A stretch of 39,343 nucleotides of DNA from Parvibaculum sp036499025. Its GTDB lineage: Bacteria > Pseudomonadota > Alphaproteobacteria > Parvibaculales > Parvibaculaceae. A program made the position numbers and the translations under genes. The DNA is taken from the NCBI GenBank assembly GCA_036499025.1, contig DASYEM010000034.1, positions 1-39,343 of the forward strand, given 5' to 3'. This document shows positions 32,064-39,312 of this stretch, piece by piece (position 1 is the stretch's first letter; the number at the start of each line of letters is the position of its first letter). Below the pieces are notes generated by a model, which saw only the letters and a program-made list of their open reading frames with translations, did no database searches and was not told the DNA's origin.

Positions 32064-33905
32064 TTAATTTCTGGGATCGGCGAGGAAGAGCTCGCGGATC
32101 GAACGCACCGCCTCGCCGACACGCAGGCGGATCAAGGTCGTCAGGCGTTGGGGCGGCGGCGGATCGAGGTCGAGGCCGATCTTCTTCGGGCTTTCGTCGT
32201 CGCCGGTCGAGAGGGCGATCAGATCGACGGTGCCGGCGCGGACGCGCGCGCCTTTCGCAATCGTGCGGCCGAGGCGCGCATGCATGACCGCACCGAGCGT
32301 CAGGTCGCGCTCATGCGGGGTGACGAGGAAGCCGTACATGTCGGCGACCTCGCCAGCACTGACGTCCGCGCTCAGGGTGAAGTCGATAGAGCCGACATCC
32401 ATCGCCTTCAGCCGCGTTTTGCGGGCGGCGAAGAGGCGATCGAGCAAGGGCAGGTCGGCGGGATTGGTGACGAGCATAACGACATCGCCCGCCTTTAAAC
32501 CATCGGGGGGCGTCGTGTTGCGCACCTGTCCTTCGCGCATCACCGAAATGATTTCGGTGCCGACGGCGGAGAGCGGCATACGGCTCATGCGGCGGCGCGC
32601 GATGATACTCATCGGATCGACCGTATAGGCGACAACCGTGCGATCGATGCCCGCAGGCAGGCCGATTTCGACGCGAGCGCGGGCCTGCGGGCGCGGCGGC
32701 AATTCGACATCGACGATTTTCGCCGCCGTCGAGATCGTCCAGCCCTGCACGATCAGCGAGGCGAGCACGACGATGAAGGCGATGCCGAAGATCGTCTGGG
32801 CATGGCGAATGTGTTCGAGAACTGGAATTGTCGCAAGGAAGATCGGCACAGCGCCGCGCAAACCAACCCATGAGATGAAGGCGACCTCGCCGCGTTTGAA
32901 TTTCAGCGGCGCGATGGAAAGAATAACGGCGATGGGGCGGGCGACGAAGATCAGCACGGCGGCGATGATGAGCGAGGGAATGAGGATCGGCACGAGCTTC
33001 GAGGGCGTGACGAGAAGCCCCATCATCAGGAACATGCCGATCTGGGCAAGCCAGGAGAGGCCGTCCGAGAAGCGGCTGATTTCGGCGGTGGCGCGGTGCG
33101 GATTGTTGCCGAGCGTGGTGCCGACCAGATAGACGGCGAGGAAGCCCGAGGCTTCGGCTGCCTGCGCGGTGGCGAAGATGACGAGAGCCAGAGCGCCGGC
33201 GAGGATCGGATAGATGCCGGGCGAAAATTTCAGCCGGTTGATGGCGCGCAGCACGATCTGCCCGCCGACAAGGCCGAAGAGAACGCCGCCGCCCATCTGC
33301 CAGCCGAAATCAAGGACCAGATCGAAGGCGAGCTTTGCCGACATTTCGCCGAGGCTGCCTTTGGGCAGGCCGTGGTCGATGAGGCTCACCAATGCCAGGG
33401 TCATGAAGATCGACATCGGATCGTTGATGCCGGATTCGATTTCAAGCGTGTCGCTGACGCGAGGCCTCAGGCGCAGCCCGCGCAGATGGAGCAGGAGGAA
33501 GACGGCGGCGGCGTCGGTCGGTCCGACGATGGCACCCAGCAGCAGGCTCTCGAGCCAGTTATATTCCAGGACATAATGTGCGGCGACGCCGGTAATGCCT
33601 GCTGTAATGAAGACGCCGAAAGTCGCCAGCACCAACGCCGGCACGAGGGCGCGCGAGAAAGCCTCGCGTGTCGTGCGCAAGCCGCCGTCGAAAAGGATCA
33701 GGGCCAGCGCGACGGAGCCCGTGAGGTAAGCGACGCGGAAGTCCTGAAACCTGATGCCGCCGATGCCGTCTTCACCCGCCAGCATGCCGAAGGCGAGGAA
33801 GGCGAGCAGCAACGGCGCGCCGACCCGCGACGACAGCACGCCGGCAAAGATCGAAAAGGTGATCAGCGCCGCCGTGATGAGAATGATGTGATTGGCGAAA
33901 TCCAT
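32064..33905 (-). CDS. nhaP2: Potassium/proton antiporter, NhaP2/CvrA type (CPA1)
   Basis: 613 residues from the ATG at 33905; the open frame runs much further upstream, but those 145 codons overlap the divergent gene region and have no homology I recognise. Residues 1-395 form about 12 helices with the CPA1 marks LLAFLAFGMLAGEDGIGG (33-50), the IVGPTDAAAVFLLL helix near 123 and ESGINDP near 149-155 with the ion-binding Asp, plus SWVGLRGAVPIFLA near 336. A cytosolic tail follows: a TrkA-C-like (RCK-C) segment near 420-500 and a CorC/HlyC-like end. This layout is that of NhaP2-type K+/H+ antiporters. It sits in the inner membrane; regulation through the tail is likely. Confidence 0.88.
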   Translation of the reverse strand: MDFANHIILITAALITFSIFAGVLSSRVGAPLLLAFLAFGMLAGEDGIGGIRFQDFRVAYLTGSVALALILFDGGLRTTREAFSRALVPALVLATFGVFITAGITGVAAHYVLEYNWLESLLLGAIVGPTDAAAVFLLLHLRGLRLRPRVSDTLEIESGINDPMSIFMTLALVSLIDHGLPKGSLGEMSAKLAFDLVLDFGWQMGGGVLFGLVGGQIVLRAINRLKFSPGIYPILAGALALVIFATAQAAEASGFLAVYLVGTTLGNNPHRATAEISRFSDGLSWLAQIGMFLMMGLLVTPSKLVPILIPSLIIAAVLIFVARPIAVILSIAPLKFKRGEVAFISWVGLRGAVPIFLATIPVLEHIRHAQTIFGIAFIVVLASLIVQGWTISTAAKIVDVELPPRPQARARVEIGLPAGIDRTVVAYTVDPMSIIARRRMSRMPLSAVGTEIISVMREGQVRNTTPPDGLKAGDVVMLVTNPADLPLLDRLFAARKTRLKAMDVGSIDFTLSADVSAGEVADMYGFLVTPHERDLTLGAVMHARLGRTIAKGARVRAGTVDLIALSTGDDESPKKIGLDLDPPPPQRLTTLIRLRVGEAVRSIRELFLADPRN

Positions 33906-34125
33906 GCGGGGATCGGGGCTCTGCTTGGCGGCTGCGGGGCGAAACGGCAGGAGAACAAGCCTCGAAACAGGACGAAAGCGGCCATTCGCAAACCCTGAAC
34001 GGAGGGTCGGCGGGAATGAACTGACGGACCGATTTTGGCTCGGGACTATCGGAGCTATAGTGTAGGGCAAAGCGCCGGTCGGACGACAAAAAACATGAGC
34101 CGGGCCAAACGGGAGGACGGACGAA

Positions 34126-35334
34126 ATGGATCTCAGCATGCGACCCGAGGACGTCGCCTTTCGCGACGAGGTGCGCGCCTTTCTCGATGAAAACCTGACC
34201 GACGATCTCAAAGCCCATGCGCGGTTGACGCCGGGCATTCTCGCCGACCACGATCTGCGGCTTGAATGGCTGAAGCGTCTGCACAAGCGCGGCTGGTCGG
34301 CGCCGAGCTGGCCCAAGCAATATGGCGGAGCAGGCTTCAATGTGATGCAGCGCTTTATCTACGCGTCGGAATGCGCCGCTGCCGGCGCGCCGTCAGGCTC
34401 CAACATGGGACTGAGCATGGTCGGCCCCACGCTGATGGGCCATGGCCGCGACGACCAGAAGGCGCATTACCTGCCACGCATCCTGTCGGGCGAGGACTGG
34501 TGGTGTCAGGGCTATTCGGAACCGGGCTCGGGCTCGGACCTCGCCTCGCTCCAGTGCAAGGCGACGTCGGATGGCGACGACTACATCATCAACGGCACGA
34601 AGATCTGGACCACAGGCGCGCATATCGCCAACAAGATGTTCTGCCTCGTTCGCACGGATTCCTCGGCAAAGAAGCAGGAAGGCATTTCCTTCATCCTGAT
34701 CGACGAGTTCGACGCGCCGGGCATCAAGATCGAGCCGATCATCACGCTGGCGGGCGACCACGAGGTCAATCAGGTTTTCTTTGACGATGTACGCGTGCCC
34801 AAGGCCAACCGCGTCGGCGCGGAAAACAACGGCTGGACGGTGGCGAAATATCTGCTCGAATTCGAACGCGGCGGTGCGGCGCATGGCGCGAACCTGCGCA
34901 ATTCGCTCAACCGGCTGAAAGTCATGGCCGGGACCGAGCACAACGACGACGGCGCGAAACTGATCGACGACCCGGCCTTCCGCCGCAAGATCGACGAGAC
35001 GGATGTCGAAGTGACGGCGGTCGAATTCACCGAGCATCGCATCATGTCGCAGCTCTCCAATGGCCAGAATCCCGGCGCGGCGGCTTCGATCATCAAGCTG
35101 CGCGGCGCCGATACGAGCCAGAAGATCACCGAGCTCGCCATGGAAGCCATTGGCTATTATGCCGAACCGCATGTGATGGAGGCCCGCACCTGGGGCTCCA
35201 ATGTCGCGCCGGTGGGTCCGCAGCATGCGCTGATGGTGATGCCGAAATATCTCAACACGCGCGCCTCGTCGATCTTCGGCGGATCGAACGAGGTTCAGCG
35301 CAACATCATGGCGAAGGCAGTGCTGGGGCTTTAA
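34126..35334 (+). CDS. Acyl-CoA dehydrogenase (paralogue 1)
   Basis: 402 residues, the usual length. The FAD enzyme introduces an alpha-beta double bond into an acyl-CoA. Seen: WCQGYSEPGSGSDLASLQ near residues 125-142 (FAD-binding), KIWTTGAHIANKMFCLVRT near 159-177, VFFDDVRVPKANRVG near 221-235, and the C-terminal IFGGSNEVQRNIMAKAVLGL. The residue that is the catalytic Glu in MCAD-type enzymes is Gly here (FGGSNE), so the base is probably the Glu of LLEFERGG near 247, as in IVD-like groups. The substrate may be a branched or bulky acyl-CoA. GGGAGG precedes the ATG; a weak promoter with TATAGT at 34056 lies upstream. Its stop overlaps the converging TetR stop. Confidence 0.94.
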   Translation: MDLSMRPEDVAFRDEVRAFLDENLTDDLKAHARLTPGILADHDLRLEWLKRLHKRGWSAPSWPKQYGGAGFNVMQRFIYASECAAAGAPSGSNMGLSMVGPTLMGHGRDDQKAHYLPRILSGEDWWCQGYSEPGSGSDLASLQCKATSDGDDYIINGTKIWTTGAHIANKMFCLVRTDSSAKKQEGISFILIDEFDAPGIKIEPIITLAGDHEVNQVFFDDVRVPKANRVGAENNGWTVAKYLLEFERGGAAHGANLRNSLNRLKVMAGTEHNDDGAKLIDDPAFRRKIDETDVEVTAVEFTEHRIMSQLSNGQNPGAAASIIKLRGADTSQKITELAMEAIGYYAEPHVMEARTWGSNVAPVGPQHALMVMPKYLNTRASSIFGGSNEVQRNIMAKAVLGL

Positions 35335-35969
35335 AGCCCCGGCCCGTCAGGGTCGGGATCGCGGCCCACCGCCATGCGATAGACGAGGCGCGCGAGTTCG
35401 CGCGTCATGCGCTTGCGGTCGTCTTCGCCAAGATCGAGAAACGCTATTTCGAGAATGGTGTTGTAGAGCATCTGCGCGATCAGCCATGCGTCCTGTTCGG
35501 GCATGGGCAGATCGAGAGCGTCGCCCGCCTGCACGCGGATAGTTTGAGCGAGCGCGGTCATTGCCGTTCTCGCCTCTTCAACCACTGGCAGGTGCTGGAC
35601 GAAGGAAATCTGGCGCAACAGCACATGGAAAACGACGCGGTCGGCGGCGATGGCGTTGACAGCTTGCCCGGTCAGATGCGCGACGCCGTTCCAGGCGTCG
35701 AGACGCGAGGCGGCGATGAAGGCTTCCTGCATGTTCTCGACGAGGCGCTTCATCAATCTGGCGGTCAGCGCGGCGATGATCGCTTCCTTATTGGGGAAGA
35801 ATTCATAGAGCGTGCCGATGCTGACGCCCGCCCGCTCGGCGATATGGTTGGTGGTCAGCGCCTCATAGGGGCTCGCCCGCAAAAGCTGAGCAGAGGCGTC
35901 GATAATCGCCTCGAAGCTCGCTTTGGAGCGCGTCTGTTTGGGCAGCTTTTTCGGTTCCAGATCAATCAC
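35331..35969 (-). CDS. TetR-family regulator, divergent from MpaB oxygenase
   Basis: 212 residues from a GTG at 35969. The helix-turn-helix region is typical (ALTTNHIAERAGVSIGTLYEFFPNKEAI, about residues 37-64; key part GVSIGTLYEFFPNK). The remaining helices form a ligand pocket of unknown specificity; the WLIAQMLYNTILEIA segment near 165-180 is common in this type. The stop overlaps the converging acyl-CoA dehydrogenase stop by four bases. A 26-bp palindrome lies in the 114-base gap to the divergent oxygenase gene, so this protein probably controls itself and that gene, perhaps with the second dehydrogenase downstream. An acyl-CoA or fatty ligand would fit. Confidence 0.9.
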   Translation of the reverse strand: MIDLEPKKLPKQTRSKASFEAIIDASAQLLRASPYEALTTNHIAERAGVSIGTLYEFFPNKEAIIAALTARLMKRLVENMQEAFIAASRLDAWNGVAHLTGQAVNAIAADRVVFHVLLRQISFVQHLPVVEEARTAMTALAQTIRVQAGDALDLPMPEQDAWLIAQMLYNTILEIAFLDLGEDDRKRMTRELARLVYRMAVGRDPDPDGPGL

Positions 35970-36014
35970 TTGAGGGGTCTCTGGCCATGGCCGGACAGGA
36001 TCGCGCTAATCCGA

Positions 36015-36043
36015 GTATTCCGAGTAATTACTTGGAATACAAT
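36015..36043 (+). promoter_or_regulatory. 26-bp operator-like palindrome overlapping the -10 box of the oxygenase gene
   Basis: Positions 36015-36040 form two 13-base arms (left GTATTCCGAGTAA, right TTACTTGGAATAC) with a single mismatched pair. TACAAT (36038-36043, 5/6 to a -10 box) overlaps the right edge. It lies in the middle of the divergent tetR/mpaB-like gap and is the obvious binding site for that repressor. No good -35 box is seen. Confidence 0.75.
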
Positions 36044-36083
36044 GGCAGCTTGAGTGTTCTGTCCAGAGTAGATGCGAGGCCCC

Positions 36084-37025
36084 ATGTCGGCTCTACCCCA
36101 TGACGACCAGACGCCTGAAGCCGTCAGCGCTGTATTGAGGCGCGACGCCGCCCCCGTTGCGTCGCGCAAGGGCAAGTCGCGGCCTGTCATGCATATCGAC
36201 TTTCTCACTCCCACGGGCGATCCGGGGTTGAGTGGACCGGGCTCGGTCACCTGGCGGGTCTACAACAACCCGGTCGGGCTCGCGGTGGGGGGCATCGCGG
36301 CGGTTATTCTCGAACTGGCCGAGCCCGCGGTTCGCGCGGGCGTCTGGGATCATTCGACATTCAAGGTCGATCCGATCAAACGCATGGAGAATACGGGGCT
36401 CGCGGCGATGGCCGTGACCTATGGGCCGAAAAAGGCGGCGCAGATGACGTTCGACCGCGTGACGCGGATGCATCAGCGCGTCACCGGCACGACGCATGAA
36501 GGCGTGCCTTATCGGGCGATGGACCCAAAGCTTCTAACATGGGTGCATGTGACGGCGGCATGGGGCTTTCTCAACGCGCATATCCGCTATGTCGAACCGG
36601 AGATGAGCCGCGCCGATCAGGACCGCTATTACGCGGAAGGCGAGATCGTCGGCAAAGGCTTCGGTGCGCAATGGGTGCCGACCACGGCGGACGAGATCGA
36701 CGCCTATATGAAAGAGATGCTGCCGAAGCTTTATGTCAACGACACGGTGCCGGCTTTCCTGAAGCTCGTCGGCGACGCCTCGCCCTTCGGCCCGCTCGGC
36801 CGTCCGTTTCAGCGCCTCTTCGCACAAGCCGCCATCGACCTGCTAACGCCGGAAATGCAGGCCGTCTCGGGTGTTTATGTCACCTCGAAGCTCGGGGCTT
36901 TGCTTAGGCCCACGGTGCGCGGGCTTGCCAAACTCGCGGGCGCCGCGGTTCGCCTCGCGCCGGACGGCCCGCCGCAACAGGCTTGCCGCCGCATGGAAGT
37001 CTCGACAGACTGCCTGAAGGCCTGA
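36084..37025 (+). CDS. MpaB-type oxygenase (DUF2236, latex-clearing-protein-like)
   Basis: 313 residues from the ATG at 36084, with GAGG just upstream; an ATG at 36072 is an alternative. The family includes MpaB, which cleaves a farnesyl side chain, and rubber-cleaving Lcp, which uses haem b; most bacterial members are uncharacterised. The shared core is visible: GGIAAVILELAEPAVRAGVWDHSTF near 72-96 (parts GGIAAVILELAEP, GVWDHS), the RMHQRVTGTTHEGVPYRAMDP segment near 127-147 with the conserved Arg and Thr, then LLTWVHVTAAWGF near 149-161, whose His is the likely haem ligand. No signal peptide. Its place between two acyl-CoA dehydrogenases and a TetR gene suggests work on a lipid or terpenoid substrate. 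Confidence 0.85.
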   Translation: MSALPHDDQTPEAVSAVLRRDAAPVASRKGKSRPVMHIDFLTPTGDPGLSGPGSVTWRVYNNPVGLAVGGIAAVILELAEPAVRAGVWDHSTFKVDPIKRMENTGLAAMAVTYGPKKAAQMTFDRVTRMHQRVTGTTHEGVPYRAMDPKLLTWVHVTAAWGFLNAHIRYVEPEMSRADQDRYYAEGEIVGKGFGAQWVPTTADEIDAYMKEMLPKLYVNDTVPAFLKLVGDASPFGPLGRPFQRLFAQAAIDLLTPEMQAVSGVYVTSKLGALLRPTVRGLAKLAGAAVRLAPDGPPQQACRRMEVSTDCLKA

Positions 37026-37033
37026 CAAATAAA

Positions 37034-37072
37034 GGCCGAAACGACTGCGCGTGAACTGACGCAGCGTCGGCC
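37034..37072 (+). promoter_or_regulatory. Two-step hairpin between the oxygenase and the second dehydrogenase gene
   Basis: GGCCGA (37034-37039) pairs with TCGGCC (37067-37072), and inside it CTGCG (37045-37049) pairs with CGCAG (37060-37064) around a 10-base loop. An A-rich stretch AATAAAAA follows. It could attenuate read-through from the oxygenase gene or protect the 3' end; without a T-run it is a weak terminator candidate. Confidence 0.4.
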
Positions 37073-37094
37073 AATAAAAATTCGTGGGGACGAC

Positions 37095-38297
37095 ATGGAT
37101 CTCAATCTGACGGGCGATGACGCCGCCTTTCGCGACGAAGTGCGCGCCTTTCTCGATGAGAAATTGACGCCCGAGCTGAAAGAAGCCGGCAGCCTCACCA
37201 CCAGCGTCTTCACGGACAAGCCGTGGAACCTGATGTGGCAGAAAATCCTGAATGAGAAAGGCTGGGCCGCACCCGCATGGCCGGTCGAATATGGCGGCAC
37301 CGGCTGGACCGAGATGCAGAAATATATATGGGCGTCGGAATGCGCGCGCGCAGGCACGCCGGGCCTCTCGCCCATGGGCTTGCGCATGTGCGCGCCGGTA
37401 CTGATGAAATACGGCACGCCGGAACAGAAGGCGTTTTTCCTGCCGCGCATTCTCGCCGGTGAAGATTACTGGTGTCAGGGTTATTCGGAGCCGGGGTCGG
37501 GATCGGACCTTGCCTCGCTGCAACTTCGCGCGGTTTCCGACGGTGGCGACTATGTGCTCAACGGATCGAAAATCTGGACGACGCATGCGCATTTCGCCAA
37601 TCGCATGTTCTGCCTCGTGCGCACGAATTCGGATGGCAAGCCGCAGCAAGGCATCACTTTCATTCTGCTCGAGATGGATACGCCCGGCATCAAGGTCGAG
37701 CCGATCATCACGCTGGCGGGCGAGCATGAAGTGAATCAGGTTTTCTTCGACGATGTGCGCGTGCCGAAAGCCAATCGCGTCGGGCCGGAGAATGAAGGCT
37801 GGACGGTGGCCAAGTACCTGCTCGAATTCGAACGCGGCGGCGCCTATGCGGCGGCACTCGCGGTCGGCATCGAGCGGATCAAAATGATCGCCTCGGCCGA
37901 GCGCTCCGACAATGGTGCCCGGCTGATCGACGATCCGGCGTTTCGCGCCAAGGTGTCTGATGCCGAGATTTCGGTGAAAGCGATGGAGATCACCGAACAT
38001 CGCGTGATGTCGGCGCTGTCGGGCGGCAAGAACCCCGGGCCCGCTTCCTCAATGTTGAAGACGCGCGGCTCAGAGATGACGCAAGTGATAGACGAGCTGG
38101 TGCTGGAAGCCATCGCCTATTATGGCGACGTCGATCAAAGGTCCGCGCGCGAGCCGGGCTCCAATGTCGCGGCGGTCGGCCCTAAATACGGGCTCACCGC
38201 CATGCCGCGCTATCTCAACAATCGCGCCGCGACGATCTATGGCGGCTCGAACGAGATTCAACGCGGCATCATGGCGAAGCTGGTTCTGGGGCTTTAG
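37095..38297 (+). CDS. Acyl-CoA dehydrogenase (paralogue 2)
   Basis: 400 residues. A close relative of the dehydrogenase at 34126: more than half of the aligned residues agree by eye, including the blocks FRDEVRAFLDE, WCQGYSEPGSGSDLASLQ, EPIITLAG and VNQVFFDDVRVPKANRVG. It shares the unusual IYGGSNEIQR end, in which Gly stands where MCAD has its catalytic Glu; the base is probably the Glu in LLEFERGG. The two enzymes likely act on related but different acyl-CoAs. GTGGGGAC precedes the ATG. It lies 69 bases behind the oxygenase gene, with a hairpin between, and is probably cotranscribed with it. Flavoenzyme, cytoplasmic; electrons would go to ETF, which is not encoded here. Confidence 0.94.
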   Translation: MDLNLTGDDAAFRDEVRAFLDEKLTPELKEAGSLTTSVFTDKPWNLMWQKILNEKGWAAPAWPVEYGGTGWTEMQKYIWASECARAGTPGLSPMGLRMCAPVLMKYGTPEQKAFFLPRILAGEDYWCQGYSEPGSGSDLASLQLRAVSDGGDYVLNGSKIWTTHAHFANRMFCLVRTNSDGKPQQGITFILLEMDTPGIKVEPIITLAGEHEVNQVFFDDVRVPKANRVGPENEGWTVAKYLLEFERGGAYAAALAVGIERIKMIASAERSDNGARLIDDPAFRAKVSDAEISVKAMEITEHRVMSALSGGKNPGPASSMLKTRGSEMTQVIDELVLEAIAYYGDVDQRSAREPGSNVAAVGPKYGLTAMPRYLNNRAATIYGGSNEIQRGIMAKLVLGL

Positions 38298-38481
38298 GAT
38301 CGCGGCGCTCCGCTCGTGTCGAAACTCGCGGTTGGCAATTCTCCGGCGGCGAGAAATGCGCTATGATCGATTCCGGCGCGGCCCTCGCCTCCCCCCTCCA
38401 ATCGGGAAAGCATCATTCATGCAGGGTGCGCGCTTCCGACTTACGAGCCAACTGTTCGAGCATCAAGCATAAGGAGGGATT

Positions 38482-38517
38482 GTGACGCTTGCTCGCAATG
38501 GAAGGTTCTTGCGATGA
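38482..38517 (+). CDS. 11-codon leader ORF coupled to the DnaB-like gene
   Basis: A GTG at 38482 stands 4 bases behind a near-perfect AAGGAGGG ribosome site (38471-38478). The frame reads (M)TLARNGRFLR and stops with a TGA that overlaps the ATG of the next gene in an ATGA junction. Such a strong site with so short a frame suggests a leader peptide that couples or tunes translation of the ATPase. It is a prediction; no such peptide is known to me. Confidence 0.5.
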   Translation: MTLARNGRFLR

Positions 38518-39227
38518 AGCTATCTGCGCCAATCTATCGTTTGAAGCGCACGGCCAAACTTTTATCCCGTGAAAAGAATATACCACTCCATGAAGCGCTC
38601 GACCGCGTTGCCGTGGATGAAGGCTTCAGCGGGTGGAGTTTGCTTGCGGCTAAAGCATCCGCGACCGCACCCGCGCGCGAGCTCTTTGCGCACCTCTCTC
38701 CCGGCGATCTGATGCTGGTGGGCGCTCGTCCGGGCCAGGGCAAGACCTTGATGAGCCTCGAGATCGCCGTCGAGGCCATGAAGGCCGGCCATCGAGCCGT
38801 GTTCTTCACGTTGGAATATACGGAAAGAGATGTGCTGGATCGTTTCCGCGACATCGGCGTCGAACCGGCGCATTTCAATGCTTTGTTTGAATTCGACAGC
38901 TCCGACGAGATGAGCGCCGACTATATTGTGAGGCGGTTGGCTGCCGCGCCGCGCGGCACATTGGCGGTTATAGATTATCTGCAACTGCTCGATCAGAAAC
39001 GCGAGAACCCGGCATTGAGCGTTCAAGTTCGTACGCTGGATTCCTTCGCGCGCGAACGAGGACTTATCATCGTCTTCATTTCGCAAATCGATCGATCATA
39101 CGATCCGCTGACGAAGCCTTGTCCCGATCTTGAAGATGTCAGGTTGCCGAACCCGCTGGATTTGAAACTCTTCAGCAAGACATGTTTCCTGAATGGCGGC
39201 GAAGTTCAGTTTCAGACGGCGCGCTGA
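38514..39227 (+). CDS. Stand-alone DnaB-like RecA-fold ATPase
   Basis: 237 residues. An N-terminal helical segment of 50 residues (SAPIYRLKRTAKLLSREKNI) precedes a RecA-type core. Walker A is GARPGQGKT (residues 70-78), the FFTLEYTERDV segment near 97-107 matches helicase motif H1a (catalytic Glu101), Walker B is AVIDYLQLL (Asp154) and the H3-like motif is VFISQIDR near 187-194. These are DnaB C-terminal signatures, but the chain is half the size of DnaB and has no primase-binding domain. Similar short proteins, annotated as DNA helicase, occur in Hyphomicrobiales with no known role. It has GGAAGG 8 bases upstream besides the leader ORF. It could be an accessory replication or repair ATPase. 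Confidence 0.8.
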   Translation: MKLSAPIYRLKRTAKLLSREKNIPLHEALDRVAVDEGFSGWSLLAAKASATAPARELFAHLSPGDLMLVGARPGQGKTLMSLEIAVEAMKAGHRAVFFTLEYTERDVLDRFRDIGVEPAHFNALFEFDSSDEMSADYIVRRLAAAPRGTLAVIDYLQLLDQKRENPALSVQVRTLDSFARERGLIIVFISQIDRSYDPLTKPCPDLEDVRLPNPLDLKLFSKTCFLNGGEVQFQTAR

Positions 39228-39244
39228 ACGCGGCGCGGCTTCCG

Positions 39245-39284
39245 ATATATTCTAGTTGCGAATTATTCGCAACTAGAATATATG
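39245..39284 (+). promoter_or_regulatory. Perfect 39-bp palindrome with Fur-box-like core over a promoter
   Basis: Two 19-base arms (39245-39263 and 39265-39283) are perfect complements around a single T at 39264. The core TTGCGAATTATTCGCAA has the 7-1-7 layout of Fur-family boxes. TTGCGA (39256-39261) and TATATG (39279-39284), 17 bases apart, would be the promoter of the next gene, so a bound repressor would cover it entirely. Confidence 0.7.
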
Positions 39285-39286
39285 AT

Positions 39287-39309
39287 GTCTTCCGTAGCCA
39301 GAGGAAGAC
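39287..39309 (+). promoter_or_regulatory. Hairpin sequestering the ribosome site of the last gene
   Basis: GTCTTCC (39287-39293) pairs with GGAAGAC (39303-39309) around a 9-base loop. The right arm contains the GAGGAAG ribosome site of the ATG at 39313, so the stem would hide it until opened. Confidence 0.45.
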
Positions 39310-39312
39310 GCC

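Noticed and set aside
33906..34340. Upstream extension of the NhaP2 frame by 145 codons
   Set aside because: It would overlap the start of the divergent acyl-CoA dehydrogenase gene and shows no homology; the antiporter normally starts with its first membrane helix at MDFANHI.
38122..38472. 116-codon frame between the second dehydrogenase and the ATPase
   Set aside because: More than half overlaps the dehydrogenase gene in another frame, and the remainder has no conserved or domain-like sequence.
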